Part shown: in pieces, positions 53,252 through 64,000 of the stretch
How positions within the stretch are numbered: position 1 is the stretch's first letter
How the letters are laid out: each line of letters starts with the position of its first letter
NCBI GenBank assembly: GCA_963210315.1
Contig: OY723253.1
Coordinates: 620,001-684,000, forward strand
Source: Rhynchopus euleeides
Taxonomy: Eukaryota; Euglenozoa; Diplonemea; Diplonemida; Diplonemidae
Length of the DNA stretch: 64,000 bases
Direction of reading: 5' to 3'
The notes under the pieces: model-generated
The model's database searches: none
The model's input: only the letters and a program-made list of their open reading frames with translations
Told to the model about the DNA's origin: nothing
Position numbers and translations under genes: made by a program

Positions 53252-55011
53252 CTACTTGCGTGCCGCCGGCCGGAACGCGATCTGGTTGTCCACAAAGTAC
53301 TGCGGCGGGGCCAGCTCGAGGCACTGCCCCAGCACAGCCTCGAACGTCTCCTGCGGGCCCTCTGCCCAACCCAGGGTGGACGCGCCCTGCTCCGTCAGCT
53401 CGCCGGTGGTGACGGTTGCGGTGTTGCCCTTGAGGGAGACGAAGTAGTCGAAGCGGCACACAGCCGGGGGGTCGGGGTGCTCGCTGCGGAACCAGGTCAT
53501 CCACTTCTTGTTGAGGACGGCCATCTTCTGCTCGGCGTCGCGCAGCCCGGCGTCGTTGTTGTTGAACCAGTCACGCAGCACCACGTTGCGGTCCTCGATA
53601 CGGCGGAACGTGCTGAAGCTGCCCGTCGACTCGTCGCACTCGCAGAAGCGGGAGTAGTAGACCTTGCGGACCTCCCCGTTGATCAGGTACTGCCGCACCT
53701 CGCAGTCGTTCTCCACCTTCTCCTGCACGTACACAAAGTCCGCCATGCACCCCTGCTGCTCAAGGAGGCGCTCCATCCTCTTCGCCAGGGTCTCCGCACC
53801 CTCGAAGGCGTAGACATCCTGTGTGTGGTGTGGTGTAGAGGGGGGCAATTCCAAACAATCCTGAGAGATTCGGCACACGGTGCTGGAGCGAAACAACGAA
53901 GTAGTCAGATGGCAAGTCTCCCCCTCGGGGGTTTCCCCCAGCTGGGCCACGCCCGAACAATCATAAATGCAGGCCCACCACACAGCCCCCAGCACTGACA
54001 TACCTGAGCCTCCCAGGAGAAACCCAGCTTCGTCACACCCTTCACCGTCGACAGGTTGTAAGGCGTCTTGCCGTACTTAGCCTCCTGCAGGGCGAGCAGG
54101 GCGCGCAGTGCGCTCTGTGCCGCGTGGAGGGGGTCCTCCAGGATGAGGGCGCGGTTGACCTTGGTGGTGCAGGGCACGGAGAAGTCGTTCGCCAGGCACA
54201 TCGACGCCGTCCACGACTTTGACGCGAAGAGGTGGTAGAGGTTGGAAGGGTGCGGGTGGCGCGTGGGCACGCCTGACAGCTCCATCGTGCGCATCAGGCT
54301 CAGCAGCGACTCCTTCTCGACGTACCCCATCGCACCCTCGTTGCAGTCACGCCACGCCACAGGCCACAGGTAGTACATCCCCGCCTTCACATGCCCCCGC
54401 AGCAGACCAGACATTGCCGGCCCATAGATCTTGCCGAGGTCATCGCTCTGCGACACGAAGCACGAGTACACCTCGTAGTGCGGCCCGATCTTGCTGTACA
54501 CAATGTCAAAGAATGTCCGGATGTACTTGTCGCAGATGTTAGTCCCGATGTCACCCCACCCCCCGAACTCCCCGTCGTCGGAGTGCTCGGGCACGGGGTA
54601 CGGCCCACCCCACCGTGCCACGAAGAACGACACGAGGGGACGGGGGCTGTTGAGGGACACGCGCCGCACGTCGGACGGCAGGAAGTACACCGTGGTGTTG
54701 GCAGGGTCGCTCAGGTCCAGGGGGACACCCCTGCGGTTGGACCACTTCCGCGGCACCATCGCCACCATGACCCAGGTGTCGCGCTTCTCGGGGGCGAGCT
54801 GCGAGGGGTAGAAGTCTGTCAGCACGCGTGCCTTCTGCCAGCTGTCCGTCACACCCAGGCGGGGGTTGATCAGGCCCGCGTCGGACGTCAGCACCGGGAA
54901 GTAGCTGTCACCCTTGTCCCCACTCCCATCGTGCTCGAACCGGTAGAAGACATCCACCTCGTCCCCCTTCCGGAACATCGGCTCCTCACCCTTTCCCCCC
55001 CGCTTCGCCAT
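53252..55011 (-). CDS. ATP-grasp-fold protein with novel N-terminal region, two exons
   Basis: Exons 55011-54004 and 53818-53252 (donor GTATGT, acceptor CACAG, phase 0) give 524 residues. Residues ~10-110 look like a small beta-barrel of Tudor/SH3 type (KGDEVDVFYRFEHD, WQKARVLTDFYP, PSDVRRV). The second half fits an ATP-grasp enzyme: a Lys-containing strand (LSTVKGVTKLGFSW), then VYVQEKVENDCEVRQYLING, the usual Q-E/R strand pair, then CRFDYFVSLKG and VTTGELTEQGAS, the family's R-D and E-x-N/T-x-x-G metal and nucleotide residues. ATP-grasp enzymes ligate a carboxylate to an amine or thiol through an acylphosphate; the substrate here is unknown. A strong CCTCTTCCCGCAG acceptor-like site lies 22 nt before the ATG. 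Confidence 0.65.
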
Positions 55012-55404
55012 TTGATAGCCTGAGCTGTGATGCCTGCGGGAAGAGGGATGGAAAATGAGGGGTGGCGCGGGTGTAGGGGAAGTGGGGCAGTGACGGGGAA
55101 AACCTTGCTTGGTTATCCAAAGGATGTGGGTGTGGGTGTGGGTGTTGCGGGGGTCGTAGCCAGAAGTTCTGATTCCTTCTTCCACAGAAATCACCCACAT
55201 ACGATACTGGTTTATATTTTTTTGGAAGCATGGGGGAAAGAATACTGCACCCTATTGCTGTGGTGTGGGGAAGAAACACGCTGTGTCCGGCAACTGCAAC
55301 AAAAGGCAATTCCGGACTACCCTTTTTCCTTGTTGATAGCATCTTGATGGCTTGGTGGAGACCCCATGGCGGTGTGAATGCCCTGTCCCACAGGAAGGTG
55401 GATA
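55012..55404. other. Upstream spacer of the ATP-grasp gene
   Basis: Holds the acceptor-like polypyrimidine-AG (AG at 55035-55034) and, near 55285-55325, a weak match to the dispersed repeat (ccggcaac, attccggactac). No gene seen. Confidence 0.4.
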
Positions 55405-55612
55405 CACGGTGGACTCCAGCCACCCCAGCGGGAGTCTGGGAGCGGGAGTCTGAGAGGGTGTCTTTTTCTGCAGTATATACTGGTGACTCCCGCTAGCGGG
55501 AGTCTATTTTCCAGCTAATTTAGGCTAAAGACTCCCGCTAGCGGGAGTCCGAGACTCCCGCTAGTTGAGACTCCCGAAAAGGGTTACCCTACCCCCGCTG
55601 GAGTCCACCGTG
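55405..55612. mobile_element. MITE-like element with 13-bp TIRs and internal palindromes (copy 2)
   Basis: A 208-bp block beginning CACGGTGGACTCC (55405-55417) and ending with the exact inverse (55600-55612), flanked by TA on both sides. The inside carries repeated palindromes GACTCCCGCTAGCGGGAGTC and variants. Ends and inner repeats match the element at 12989-13329. Confidence 0.75.
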
Positions 55613-58167
55613 TATCAAACAAAGATTCAGATGCACAATGGTTCCTTTGAGAGTAACTTTCGGTTCGTTCTGTCACTCGGAACTGGTATCAATACAAGCA
55701 AATAGGGCATTCGCTGCAACAGTGCAGAGAGTGAGACCGCCCTAACAGAATAGGGCTGCAACACTGACGCACTTGGTGCAGAGTGAAAGCACTCGGTAAA
55801 TTGCAGAAAAAAAACTCAAAAAATACACCTTCCGTGACCAGGTAGAAATACCGTGATCTGTCCGGCAGATGCAGACAGGCAAGACAGTAGGCGCGAGATG
55901 ATTCTTGTTACACCTGTACCATAAAACCGTATCCTAAGATCGCCTGACTTCGTTCCGCGACGTTTCGTTTTGTATCTGGGTGGACGAATAGAGAGGGTGT
56001 CGAGACGCCTGTGTTGGCGCACCGTCGACACACTTTCGGCACAGGAGGCCGATAAAGAAGAAGCTTTGAAAATCTTGTTGGGGTGTAGCGCCCGCAGCTC
56101 CTCGGGGCTACCACTGCTGCACTGTTTTGAAAGTAAATATGGACACCATGCATGCCAGCTTCATGCGGCACGTCATCCCAGGTCCGAAGGAACACAATCA
56201 CATCCATGATTGTGTGTCTGCTTTCTGTTCTGATCCGGTTTGACATTTCGTTTCTTTTTGGTTTCCTCAGCACACTCCAATGGGGGAAGGGGCTTAGTTC
56301 GTGCCCGTGTGCTCATCACTCCCTCAGTAGCAACAGCGCAGAACGACCCACAGTGCCACCTTTGGGGTGCTCCACTTACGACACCATTCAGGGCGACCTG
56401 CTTGGGGATGTCAGGGCGGGGGGTTTCTGAGAAAACGCGGCGCGGGCACTCCATGCACCAGCTAAACGTTGCCTCTCGATTCGCTGCGACCCATGTCGAA
56501 ATGCGCAAGCTTCTTCAACTGGGCTCCAGAGGGGTATTGATGTGAGTTGCCTGACCCTGCCCCTGGGCGTGCCCATCAGCATTTCCACGACACACGCATG
56601 AACGGGATTCTGTATTTTCTGAAGAGAATGGCCACACAACGTTTGCTGCGATCTCCCAACATTACGACAAGCGCGAGAGACAGGATAAACCCGTTTGAGC
56701 TTGTGAATGGGATCTCTGTCTGAAAATCCTTCCGTCACTGATCATGGTTACTCATGGATTTGACAGATGGTCTGTGACTCTCTGTATTGGAATCACCGAA
56801 ATGCTGAAGCGATGTAAAAGACCTGTAGTTTTACAAAACGGAGAGGTGGGGAAAAAGCGCACCCAACCAACCCCTCCTCTTTCTCTCTCTCTCTCTCTCT
56901 CTCTCTGTATCCTTGATGCAATAACCACTGCGAACACACGACTCGCCGAACAAAATGACGTACAGCAAATCACGCACATCACCAAAAAAAACCCAAATCT
57001 GGTGAATTAACTCGAAGTGGCGGCCGACGCTGCTACCAGCCAGGCTATTTTTGCCTGGCCAGTTCGCATGTGACACAGCTGTGACATGAAGAAACAGTAG
57101 CTTGGCCCCCAATAGCTTTGGTGGGAGATCTGCCCAATTTTGTAAGCGCGCTGACTGGCACAGCAAGGTCCTAACGCCGGGCAAACTATTGACCGCGGTG
57201 GATTCTTTATGAATGTTTCACACGCCACCAACACTGCGGGGGGGAGGTAGGGGCGTTCTCCGCTCGGAGGCCACCGAAAACTCCCCCTTTTGGAAAACCC
57301 CTCATGATGAGGGGGTCGGGCCGCCTGTTGCAGGAGGCAGACCCGAACATTCCACTTCGTTCAGACAATTACGGGAATGCATGGGGGTGTCGAGCAAAGT
57401 GCAAATAACGGCTGACTGAGCACACTGCCATTTAAAACAGTGCACAACAGGCCGCAATGAGCGCCACATTACACAACAATGTTGCAGCGCAGGGCAAGAT
57501 GTGCTTTCTTACCGAGACGCGGAATCAGATGTTGGTGATGCCGACGGTGCATGGTATGGAGATTGAGGGGCGTCACCATCGGCAAGTTTTTCGGCAGAGT
57601 TCGGCAGGTTTCTCTCACACAAAAAAAAGCAATTCGTTGTGACAAGCAAAGCTTGTTTGGGCGAGGGAGGGGGGAGAACTATGTGCAAATCTGAAGAAAT
57701 GGGAAGAGCTGAGGGGGCATTTCGTCGACCGCAGAGAACATGTTCCGCAAAGGGGTTATCATTTGCACTGGGCACAGCTTCCTTTTGAGTTGTGAGCACA
57801 CCTCCCAGAACTGTTGCCACCCGCAAAAACATCCCCCCACCCAGAAAGAAAGAAGACTCCGAAGGCATTCTTTGCGAAAGACGAGAAAAGGGCGATACCC
57901 CCCACCACCCCACCATCACTTTATTTGCAAAAACAAGTCCTCTAAAACAAAAACACTGCAAAGCGACCAACGTCGCACACTGCAACGCCCCTTCTCCTTG
58001 AAGCTGCACAACATATAGCAGCCCCACGATACCATTGCGGCATCGGGGTTTTCCACCACCACCACCACAACCCTGAAACCCCCACACCTTCGGAAAGGAC
58101 GGCGGAACTTCTAAATTACACACCCCCTCCTCCCCTCCCCTCACATGACCGCATGCATTCGAGACTC
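55613..58167. other. Long intergenic spacer
   Basis: 2.5 kb of lower GC with no gene I can support. Contains a CT array at 56880-56906 and scattered short frames on both strands without recognisable domains. Confidence 0.5.
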
Positions 58168-58890
58168 TCATATGGAATACTGATACTGCTCGCTGTTGAT
58201 GGATGACATATACGAGGAGTCAGGGCGGCGGGACATCGAGCGGGGTTGCGAGGCCGAGGACATCGAGGGCGAGTCGTTGGGCTGCCACGGCTTCCCGTCT
58301 CTGGGGCGGCGCGGCGACTTGTCGAGCCCCTTCGAATAACGGGTGTAGTGGGCTGCGAGGGCATACTTCGTTGTCGACGAGAAGTTGCTGTTGGCCTCGC
58401 TGACACTCGTTGCACTGGTCATCACCTCGAACATCGACGGGCTGTACGACACATGCCGTGTGGGCGACGGGTTCCCCCCAGGGGAGCGCAAGCTGCGGTG
58501 CGGACTCCGCCCTGACCCAGGCACAGTGCTGGCATGCGAGGCCGCTTCGAAGTCAGGGTCATACTTCGTGACCGAGTCAAACCGCGGGATCCCGGGGTAG
58601 TCATGCGGCAGCTGAGACTGCTCTATCGGGAAGTACCCCAGGTCCTCCTCCGTCAGCTGCTCCCTCCACACAGGGGCCACGCCACCGCCCTGGCGGGCAC
58701 GCCATGCCACCACTGCGGCAATCCCGACGAGCACCAACAGCAGCGCTGCCACCACCAGCACGACATACCACTCGCCCAACCACGAGCCATCGTCATCAAT
58801 CGCATCGATAGATGGAAGCGTCATCGATATCGACAGTGTGCGAGTCGCATTCTCAACACTGGTTGCGTCGGTTGAAGCTTGAGTGGACAT
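58168..58890 (-). CDS. Single-pass membrane protein with Ser/Pro-rich tail
   Basis: A single exon of 240 residues. Residues 1-~38 are a Ser/Thr/Asp-rich head with no signal peptide. One strong membrane segment lies at ~41-64 (WYVVLVVAALLLVLVG...), ended by WRARQ, so by the positive-inside rule the tail is cytosolic. Residues ~75-240 are hydrophilic and Ser/Pro/Arg-rich with several SP and RSP motifs and Tyr-containing ends (YMSSINSEQYQYSI), likely phosphorylated and disordered. No family recognised. A TTTGCAG acceptor-like site lies about 30 nt upstream of the ATG. Confidence 0.65.
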   Translation of the reverse strand: MSTQASTDATSVENATRTLSISMTLPSIDAIDDDGSWLGEWYVVLVVAALLLVLVGIAAVVAWRARQGGGVAPVWREQLTEEDLGYFPIEQSQLPHDYPGIPRFDSVTKYDPDFEAASHASTVPGSGRSPHRSLRSPGGNPSPTRHVSYSPSMFEVMTSATSVSEANSNFSSTTKYALAAHYTRYSKGLDKSPRRPRDGKPWQPNDSPSMSSASQPRSMSRRPDSSYMSSINSEQYQYSI

Positions 58891-59982
58891 CGTACAGCTG
58901 GCACCAACTGCAAACGGCGGGGTGGGGAGGCAGACGAGATGTGCCGGTTGTATCCCGCACCCCAGCAGCGGCCCTGCCTTTCACACGCCCCTCTCTATGG
59001 AATCCGGCTTGCCGGGGAGAAAATGCCGGACACACCTCCCCCTCTCCACACCCACACCACACACGACAGGCGGCAAATGCTAAAAAAAACTATCAAGCTC
59101 TATCAAGCCAATGTGTCTATGTGTCAAGTGCGATGGGTGCCGCGCTGGGAAATGCGAAGTTGAGAGAGCTGGCGCTGAGTGGGGTGTTCGGGGGGAGGGA
59201 GAATCCTGTTGGGTGATGCTGTGTGTCAAATCAATTCAACACAGTGCATCCCTCGGGGGTGATGTAAAAAGTCGTGTGAGTGGGTGTGTCGCAATAGATC
59301 CGAGAGAGTGCAGGGGGGTGTGGGGTGTCGGGAGGGGGACATTTTCTTCTTCTCACAGGCTCTGCCCAACCTGAGTGAGTTTCATGCCGTTCTATGCTCA
59401 CAAAGGTGTCCTTATCACACCCCCCTCCCCCCGCATCCCAAACCCACGAACACAGACACACACCGCCCCGCCGCGCATTTTCATATTGCGGCATTTTTGC
59501 CGTATTTTTTTATCTTGGCACAGTCCCCTGGTTTGGCAAATTCAAAAAAAATGGCAGCCCGCCCAGAACACCTAACACGCAAGCGGGCAAAAGCGTAAGG
59601 GGCGGGGAGAAGAGAGATATGGAAATAGAATGGACATCGTACAGCCGACACACCTCGGTGCGGTTCTTGGTCTTCTCCCCTCCCCCCTCTCCCCCCGACG
59701 ACCCACCCACTCCCCCCCAACCCCAAAAAATGCGGCGGGGTGTTGAGCGCACGCCCGTCCCGTCTCTCCGCACCCACCCCACCCCCCCCCCCCGCCAGCC
59801 GTCGCTCCATTTTTTCTCTTTTGGAAAAAAAGCCCACCCGGCACCGTCTCATACGCCCCTGCCCCCCCCGTCACCCACACCACACACAAAGCTGCCTTGC
59901 CCCGACGCAACTCCCACCCCACCCTTCCAGTTCTATTTTGTTGCCGTGCCGCCACACAGAAAGCAGCCCCGTCGGAGAGAGA
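58891..59982. other. Intergenic spacer
   Basis: No gene seen. The word tggacatcgtacag occurs at 58885 and again at 59631, a possible small direct duplication. C runs are long near 59780-59800. Confidence 0.45.
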
Positions 59983-60175
59983 GATCGTACTCATTTCGCT
60001 TGAATGTAGACACCCTGTCCAGCAACGTGGGAGAACAGTTCCGGACTACTTTTTGTTGAGCGCACACTTGCTGTCTCAAGGCTGTGTTGAGGCCCTGTGA
60101 AGTGGCATGGAAGGTGCTAATCCTAAAGCTTCAGTCGTACGATTTCCTTCGTTACTTCGCGAATTCGCTACGCTT
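59983..60175. repeat. Dispersed repeat, copy 3 (longest)
   Basis: The first ~83 bp match 25300-25383 and the following ~110 bp match 42505-42620, so this copy joins both halves and defines a unit of at least 190 bp. No coding capacity or terminal repeats seen. Confidence 0.65.
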
Positions 60176-61998
60176 CGTCGCTCGTAACTGGTAAAAAGAA
60201 ACCACATCCACATGCGCACACACCCTCCCCTGAGGCAGTGTGCCGGGGTGTCAGCAGAAAAAAAATGTAGGTTTGGTGTCCCTGAAAAGGCTGATTTACG
60301 CGGTTTCTTACGCAGTTGATACGTAAACAACCCAGGGTTTTAGTTCCGAGAAGGCTTTACTTCAGGGGACAAGATATTTATTCGCATCTTTTTTGCGCAT
60401 GTCCCACCCCCCCGCACCCGCCACGCCAGAGCATATTTATGGAATACCCCCCACCGGTGGCAGGGGGGCACGAGAGTCGAGCGGGGCGAGCGGGTGGGGT
60501 GGGGCTGGGGGATGTGTGGATCAGCCGATATTTATCATAGCCCCATTGCGACGCGTGGGAGGGATTCTCGCCATTCGGAAGCCAGTGGGTGCGTGTCAAA
60601 AATCCCTGCCAAGATGCGTGCATGGGGGGTATCGTTGGGGGGTAGGGGGTGGGTAAGGAGGGGCGAGATACGGACATGGTCCGTCGGACAAAGAGTGTGT
60701 GAGTCCCGCCCCCCCGTCCTCCCCCAGGCCACTGGGGTTGTGAGAGTTGCCTTGTCCAGCAGTTTCCGGCATTTATTTTGTTGGGGCGGGGGGGGTGACG
60801 ACCACGGAATTTGGTAGTCGCACGAACGCCGTCTCTTGACTTTGCTTTTTTTTTTTCAGATTAGGCTCTGGTTGTGCACTGGGGGGAAAAGAAGACCCGT
60901 GAAGCGTTCGGTCTACTACTGCATGCATGCGCTGCACCCTGGGAGTACTTCCCACACCACCCCCTCCCCCCACTAGCAGGCACCGTTCGTACAAAGGAAA
61001 TATCATCCGATACTGCACACACCCTCCCCGCGACCTTTAGCGTTGGTTCAACCAATAAAATACAGAAAAGGAGACATCACGGGACACATGCCAGAGTCAA
61101 CTGGGAGCGAGAGAGAGAGAAAATACGGCGCATCTGCGGAGAGGATGAAGGGGAGGGGGTGTAGAAAACGCGAGCAGCAGAGAACAGCACACCCACCCCA
61201 CCGCCCCTCCCGACACATCCCCTGCGCCAGCCAGGTGTGGGGGGCTACCCCCCCGACACCGCGCACAACACACACTCTGTTCCTGGGGCGTGGTGAAGAA
61301 GGTTCAGAGAAACCCCAGAGTGGCGGATCGGTTTTTTTATACACTTTGTGCTGGCGAGAAATTCTCTTTTTATTTCGCACGAAGAGCTTCACAAGGTTTG
61401 TGCGAAAAGAGAAAGGGCAGTGTGGCAGCGTTAATCATCCTCCACGCATGGCTGTGAGGGGGGAGGGTGGGGTGATGCACCACAAAAAAAATCAAAAGAC
61501 GAGCGAACTAGAAAGGAGAGATGCAGAATACAAAAGGGGCCACCCACACGGGCATGCCAATCTCGTAGCAGTTGTGCAGTATTCTTTTCCCCTCGCCGCG
61601 CTCCGCTCAATAAAAACGGACAGACCGTCGAACGGAATAGCGCTGAATAACACACCGGCTCAACCCGCTGGAACACCTGTTTCCGAGAAAAAAACCCCCA
61701 GTGGGCAGCAACTTTGCTGTCTGGAGGGGTTGCCTTGCCTTTTGTTTTCCCTCAAAAAAAAAGCGCTGATCCGCAATAAGTTTGACACGAACAGGACCCC
61801 CCCCCCCCTAGGCCCCCCAATGTCCTTGAGAAAAACTGTAATTTTTTTGAAATATTCCGGTCTGGAGGTCACCAGTGCAAAACCACCCCCAAAACCACCC
61901 CAGATACGAATTTCCGGAGGTTTTTACCCACTTTTGGGCCCACCAACCCTCATTTTTGGCCATTTTTTGGCTTTTCTGGGGTGAATCCTGTGCAGGGT
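60176..61998. other. Intergenic spacer
   Basis: No gene I can support. Runs of G, C, A and T are common; ggaggtcacc at 61863 matches the ends of the insertion in the m-AAA protease intron. Confidence 0.4.
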
Positions 61999-63010
61999 GG
62001 TTGCAGCGTCCCTTTTTGGGTAAAATGTGCATTTTAACGCGCTTCTACTGATCCTAGAGGCCCTGGATGGTATACAATGTACCCCAGGGATGCCTAGGGT
62101 ACGTTTTTCACCCGAAAACCACCCACAATGGGGTCTAGTTGCCCAAATTTTGACATTTTTTCATAAAAATTGGGTTGGTTACCCCTTATTGGCGAAACCC
62201 CATCTCTCACCATTTTTTCAAAAAATTGGACCAAATTTGGGCAATTCGGTGTCGAAAACCTGTTCCGACAGGCCCATGCACCCCTTTTAGGGCCTACCCA
62301 GTGGTTTCTGGGTGGTTATAGGGTTATAGGGTGCCTACAACATGGGTGCAGGGTGTGTGCAGGGTCCTACAACATCGATGCAGGGTCCTTTTTTTTGGCT
62401 AAAAATACGCATTTTCACGTGCTTCTACTGATCCTAGAGGCCCTGCATGGTATACAATGTACCCCAGGGATGCCTAGGGTACGTTTCTCACCCGAAAAAC
62501 ACCCCAAATGGGGCCCAGTTGCCCAAATTTTGACATTTTTTCATGAAAATTGGGACTTTTACCCCACACGGGCGAATCCCCCATTCTTCACAGTTTTTTC
62601 AAAATATCGGACCAAATTTGGGCAATTCGGTGTCGAAAACCTGTTCCGACAGGCCCATACACCATACACCCCTTTTAGGGCAGATCCAGTGGTTTCTGGG
62701 TGGTTATAGGGTTCTCGGGTGCCCGCAACATGGTAACAGGGTGTGTGCAGGGTCTGTGCAGGGTGGTTGCAGGGTCCTTTTTTTGGGTAAAAATACGTAT
62801 TTTAACGTGCTTCTACTGGTCCTAGAGGCCCTGGATGGTATACAATGTGCCCCAGGGATGTCTAGGGTACGTTTTTCACCCGAAAACCACCCAAAATGGG
62901 GTCTAGTTGCCCCCATTTTGTCATTTTTTCATGAAAATCGGGATTTTGCCCAAAATGGGCAAAACCCCCATTTTTCACCGATTTTTCAAAAATTCGGGCC
63001 GAAAATGGGC
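61999..63010. repeat. Tandem repeat, ~380-390 bp unit, nearly three copies
   Basis: The anchor gcttctactg followed by tcctagaggccct recurs at 62041, 62421 and 62809, giving spacings of 380 and 388 bp. The units share gtatacaatgt, cctagggtacgttt and gcccaaattttgacatttttt and differ by small changes. They contain gggttatagggttatagggt-like words. Satellite-like; no coding frame is conserved among units. Confidence 0.85.
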
Positions 63011-63047
63011 GACTAAGTGTGAAATAACTATTTATTACCGTGAAAAC

Positions 63048-63147
63048 AAAGTACGGTAAAATCGACGAGGTGGGGTGAGACGGCCACGAGGGGCCGAAGG
63101 CCCCGAGTGGCCGTCGAACCCCAACCGAGTCGATTTTACCGTACTTT
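63048..63147. repeat. Foldback hairpin
   Basis: Arms of about 47 nt (63048-63095 and 63100-63147) are near-perfect inverse copies; matched words are gtacggtaaaatcgac, ggtgggg/ccccaacc and gacggccac, with a gaa centre. tttattaccgtgaaaac occurs just left of it and again at 63257. Confidence 0.85.
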
Positions 63148-63793
63148 TCAAGGTGATGACATGTTTTTCTTGCACAATACGCAACTTTTGAACGCCAAAA
63201 CCGCCTTTTGGTCGTTTTTTCTCTTCACGCCGTGAGAAAAAACCGTAAAATCGCTTTATTACCGTGAAAACGAAAAACTGTGCCCCATTTTTGAGGTTGC
63301 TCATGTGAGTATGTCTGAGAACACCAATATACAGAGGTTCCAGGCTGTACCACCTCCTGACTGAGATCGACTCCACAGGGGATGTCGTCCAGAGCGCCAA
63401 GTCTGGGGTATTCCGCCCTCAAGAACGGCGAGTCACACCTCATATCGTTCTGATTTGCCCTCGACAGCTTCGTCTTCCTGGGGATCCCTGGTTCTGCTGG
63501 TTGACCTGTGGTTCACCGTGAAGAACCATGACCTGCTGTGCGACACGGTATGCAGCATACACTTCTAAAAGGTCTATCTGCTTGCGGTGATCGTACTTCT
63601 CACGCCGCGGGGTGCTGCGCTTCTGGCTCTGGGCAGAGGTCGGGGGGAGCTGGATAGCGTGGCCGATGAACCCACCGCACCAACCCACCCCGCAGCCGAC
63701 CTGGTGACCTGCAGACCCGCTCAGGCCTGATTTGTGCATTCACAAAATCAGCCGCAGGTCCCTTCCAGAAAATCACTGTACGGACTTTTTTTT
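63148..63793. other. Unassigned region
   Basis: On the minus strand 63,740-63,240 has protein-like stretches in two frames (KQIDLLEVYAAYRVAQQ, then FLRAEYPRLGALDDI and GVDLSQEVVQPG) separated by a stop or frame change, possibly a decayed element gene. I cannot name a family. Confidence 0.3.
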
Positions 63794-63902
63794 CACGCCA
63801 AAAAAAGCGTGAAAAAAAAGAAAAAAAGCGTGAGAAAAAAGAAAAAAGCGTGAGAAAAAAGAAAAAAGCGTGAGAAAAAAGTAAAAAGCGTGAGAAAAAA
63901 GT
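63794..63902. repeat. Tandem repeat, 20-bp unit
   Basis: The unit gcgtgagaaaaaagaaaaaa is repeated about five times. The left edge also forms a small hairpin (ttcacgcc ... gcgtgaa). Confidence 0.85.
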
Positions 63903-64000
63903 GATTACCGTAACCGGGCGTGCGTGAAAAAAAGTTGCGTGGCGTCCAAGAAAACCGGTTTCATTGGGTCCCCAGACATATTTTTGAGGCGGGTACACCC

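Noticed and set aside
55908..56273. 121-codon minus-strand frame
   Set aside because: No acceptor site, no domain and no continuity with a second exon; treated as chance in a lower-GC spacer.
63600..63998. Phe/Leu-rich frame at the right edge
   Set aside because: It is the translation of the 20-bp A-rich tandem repeat, not a membrane protein.

Overview
The window is nuclear DNA from a GC-rich, probably flagellated, unicellular eukaryote. The genes have short spliceosomal introns, nearly all with a GTATG 5' splice site. There is a mitochondrial m-AAA protease, a ciliary-type CDKL kinase, an Fcf2-like nucleolar factor and a selenoprotein T gene. Every cellular gene I can support (13) is read from the minus strand. 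Several have a polypyrimidine-AG site only 17-31 nt before the ATG. That layout is what unidirectional polycistronic clusters with spliced-leader trans-splicing look like (euglenozoans, dinoflagellates). I cannot name the lineage; a euglenozoan such as a diplonemid is my working guess, not a result.

Layout, left to right (all genes minus strand unless stated). 1-328: start of a ubiquitin-like protein. 1739-12308: a six-exon gene for a WD40 plus coiled-coil protein of about 3,160 residues. 13600-14775: NmrA-like dehydrogenase fold protein. 15356-16860: coiled-coil protein. 17979-18697: Fcf2-like pre-rRNA processing factor. 23144-23946: selenoprotein T with in-frame TGA and a candidate SECIS downstream. 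26422-31811: m-AAA (FtsH/AFG3) protease with a 1.9 kb intron that appears to hold an inserted element. 33282-36642: 5'-truncated LINE lying between two GA arrays. 38481-40709: proline/alanine-rich nuclear-type protein. 42668-43712: small basic protein. 44087-46252 (plus strand): Crypton-like tyrosine recombinase, split by a 0.9 kb insertion. 46618-48201: CDKL kinase. 50391-51548: spermidine-synthase-like protein. 53252-55011: ATP-grasp protein. 58168-58890: single-pass membrane protein.

The long spaces between genes are rich in mobile DNA. There are two nearly identical 0.87 kb Mutator-type non-autonomous transposons with perfect 9-bp target duplications (37606-38474 and 48991-49858). Two short elements with shared terminal inverted repeats are packed with palindromes (12989-13329 and 55405-55612). 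There are also foldback hairpins, a dispersed repeat in at least three copies, satellite-like tandem repeats near the right end, many CT/GA microsatellites and long G or C runs.

The genes form no metabolic pathway. They look like an ordinary housekeeping and cytoskeletal set transcribed in one direction. The most noteworthy items are the unrecognised selenoprotein gene, the two transposon families defined by their ends and target duplications, the LINE lodged in a GA array, and the one-directional gene order with acceptor-like sites before start codons.
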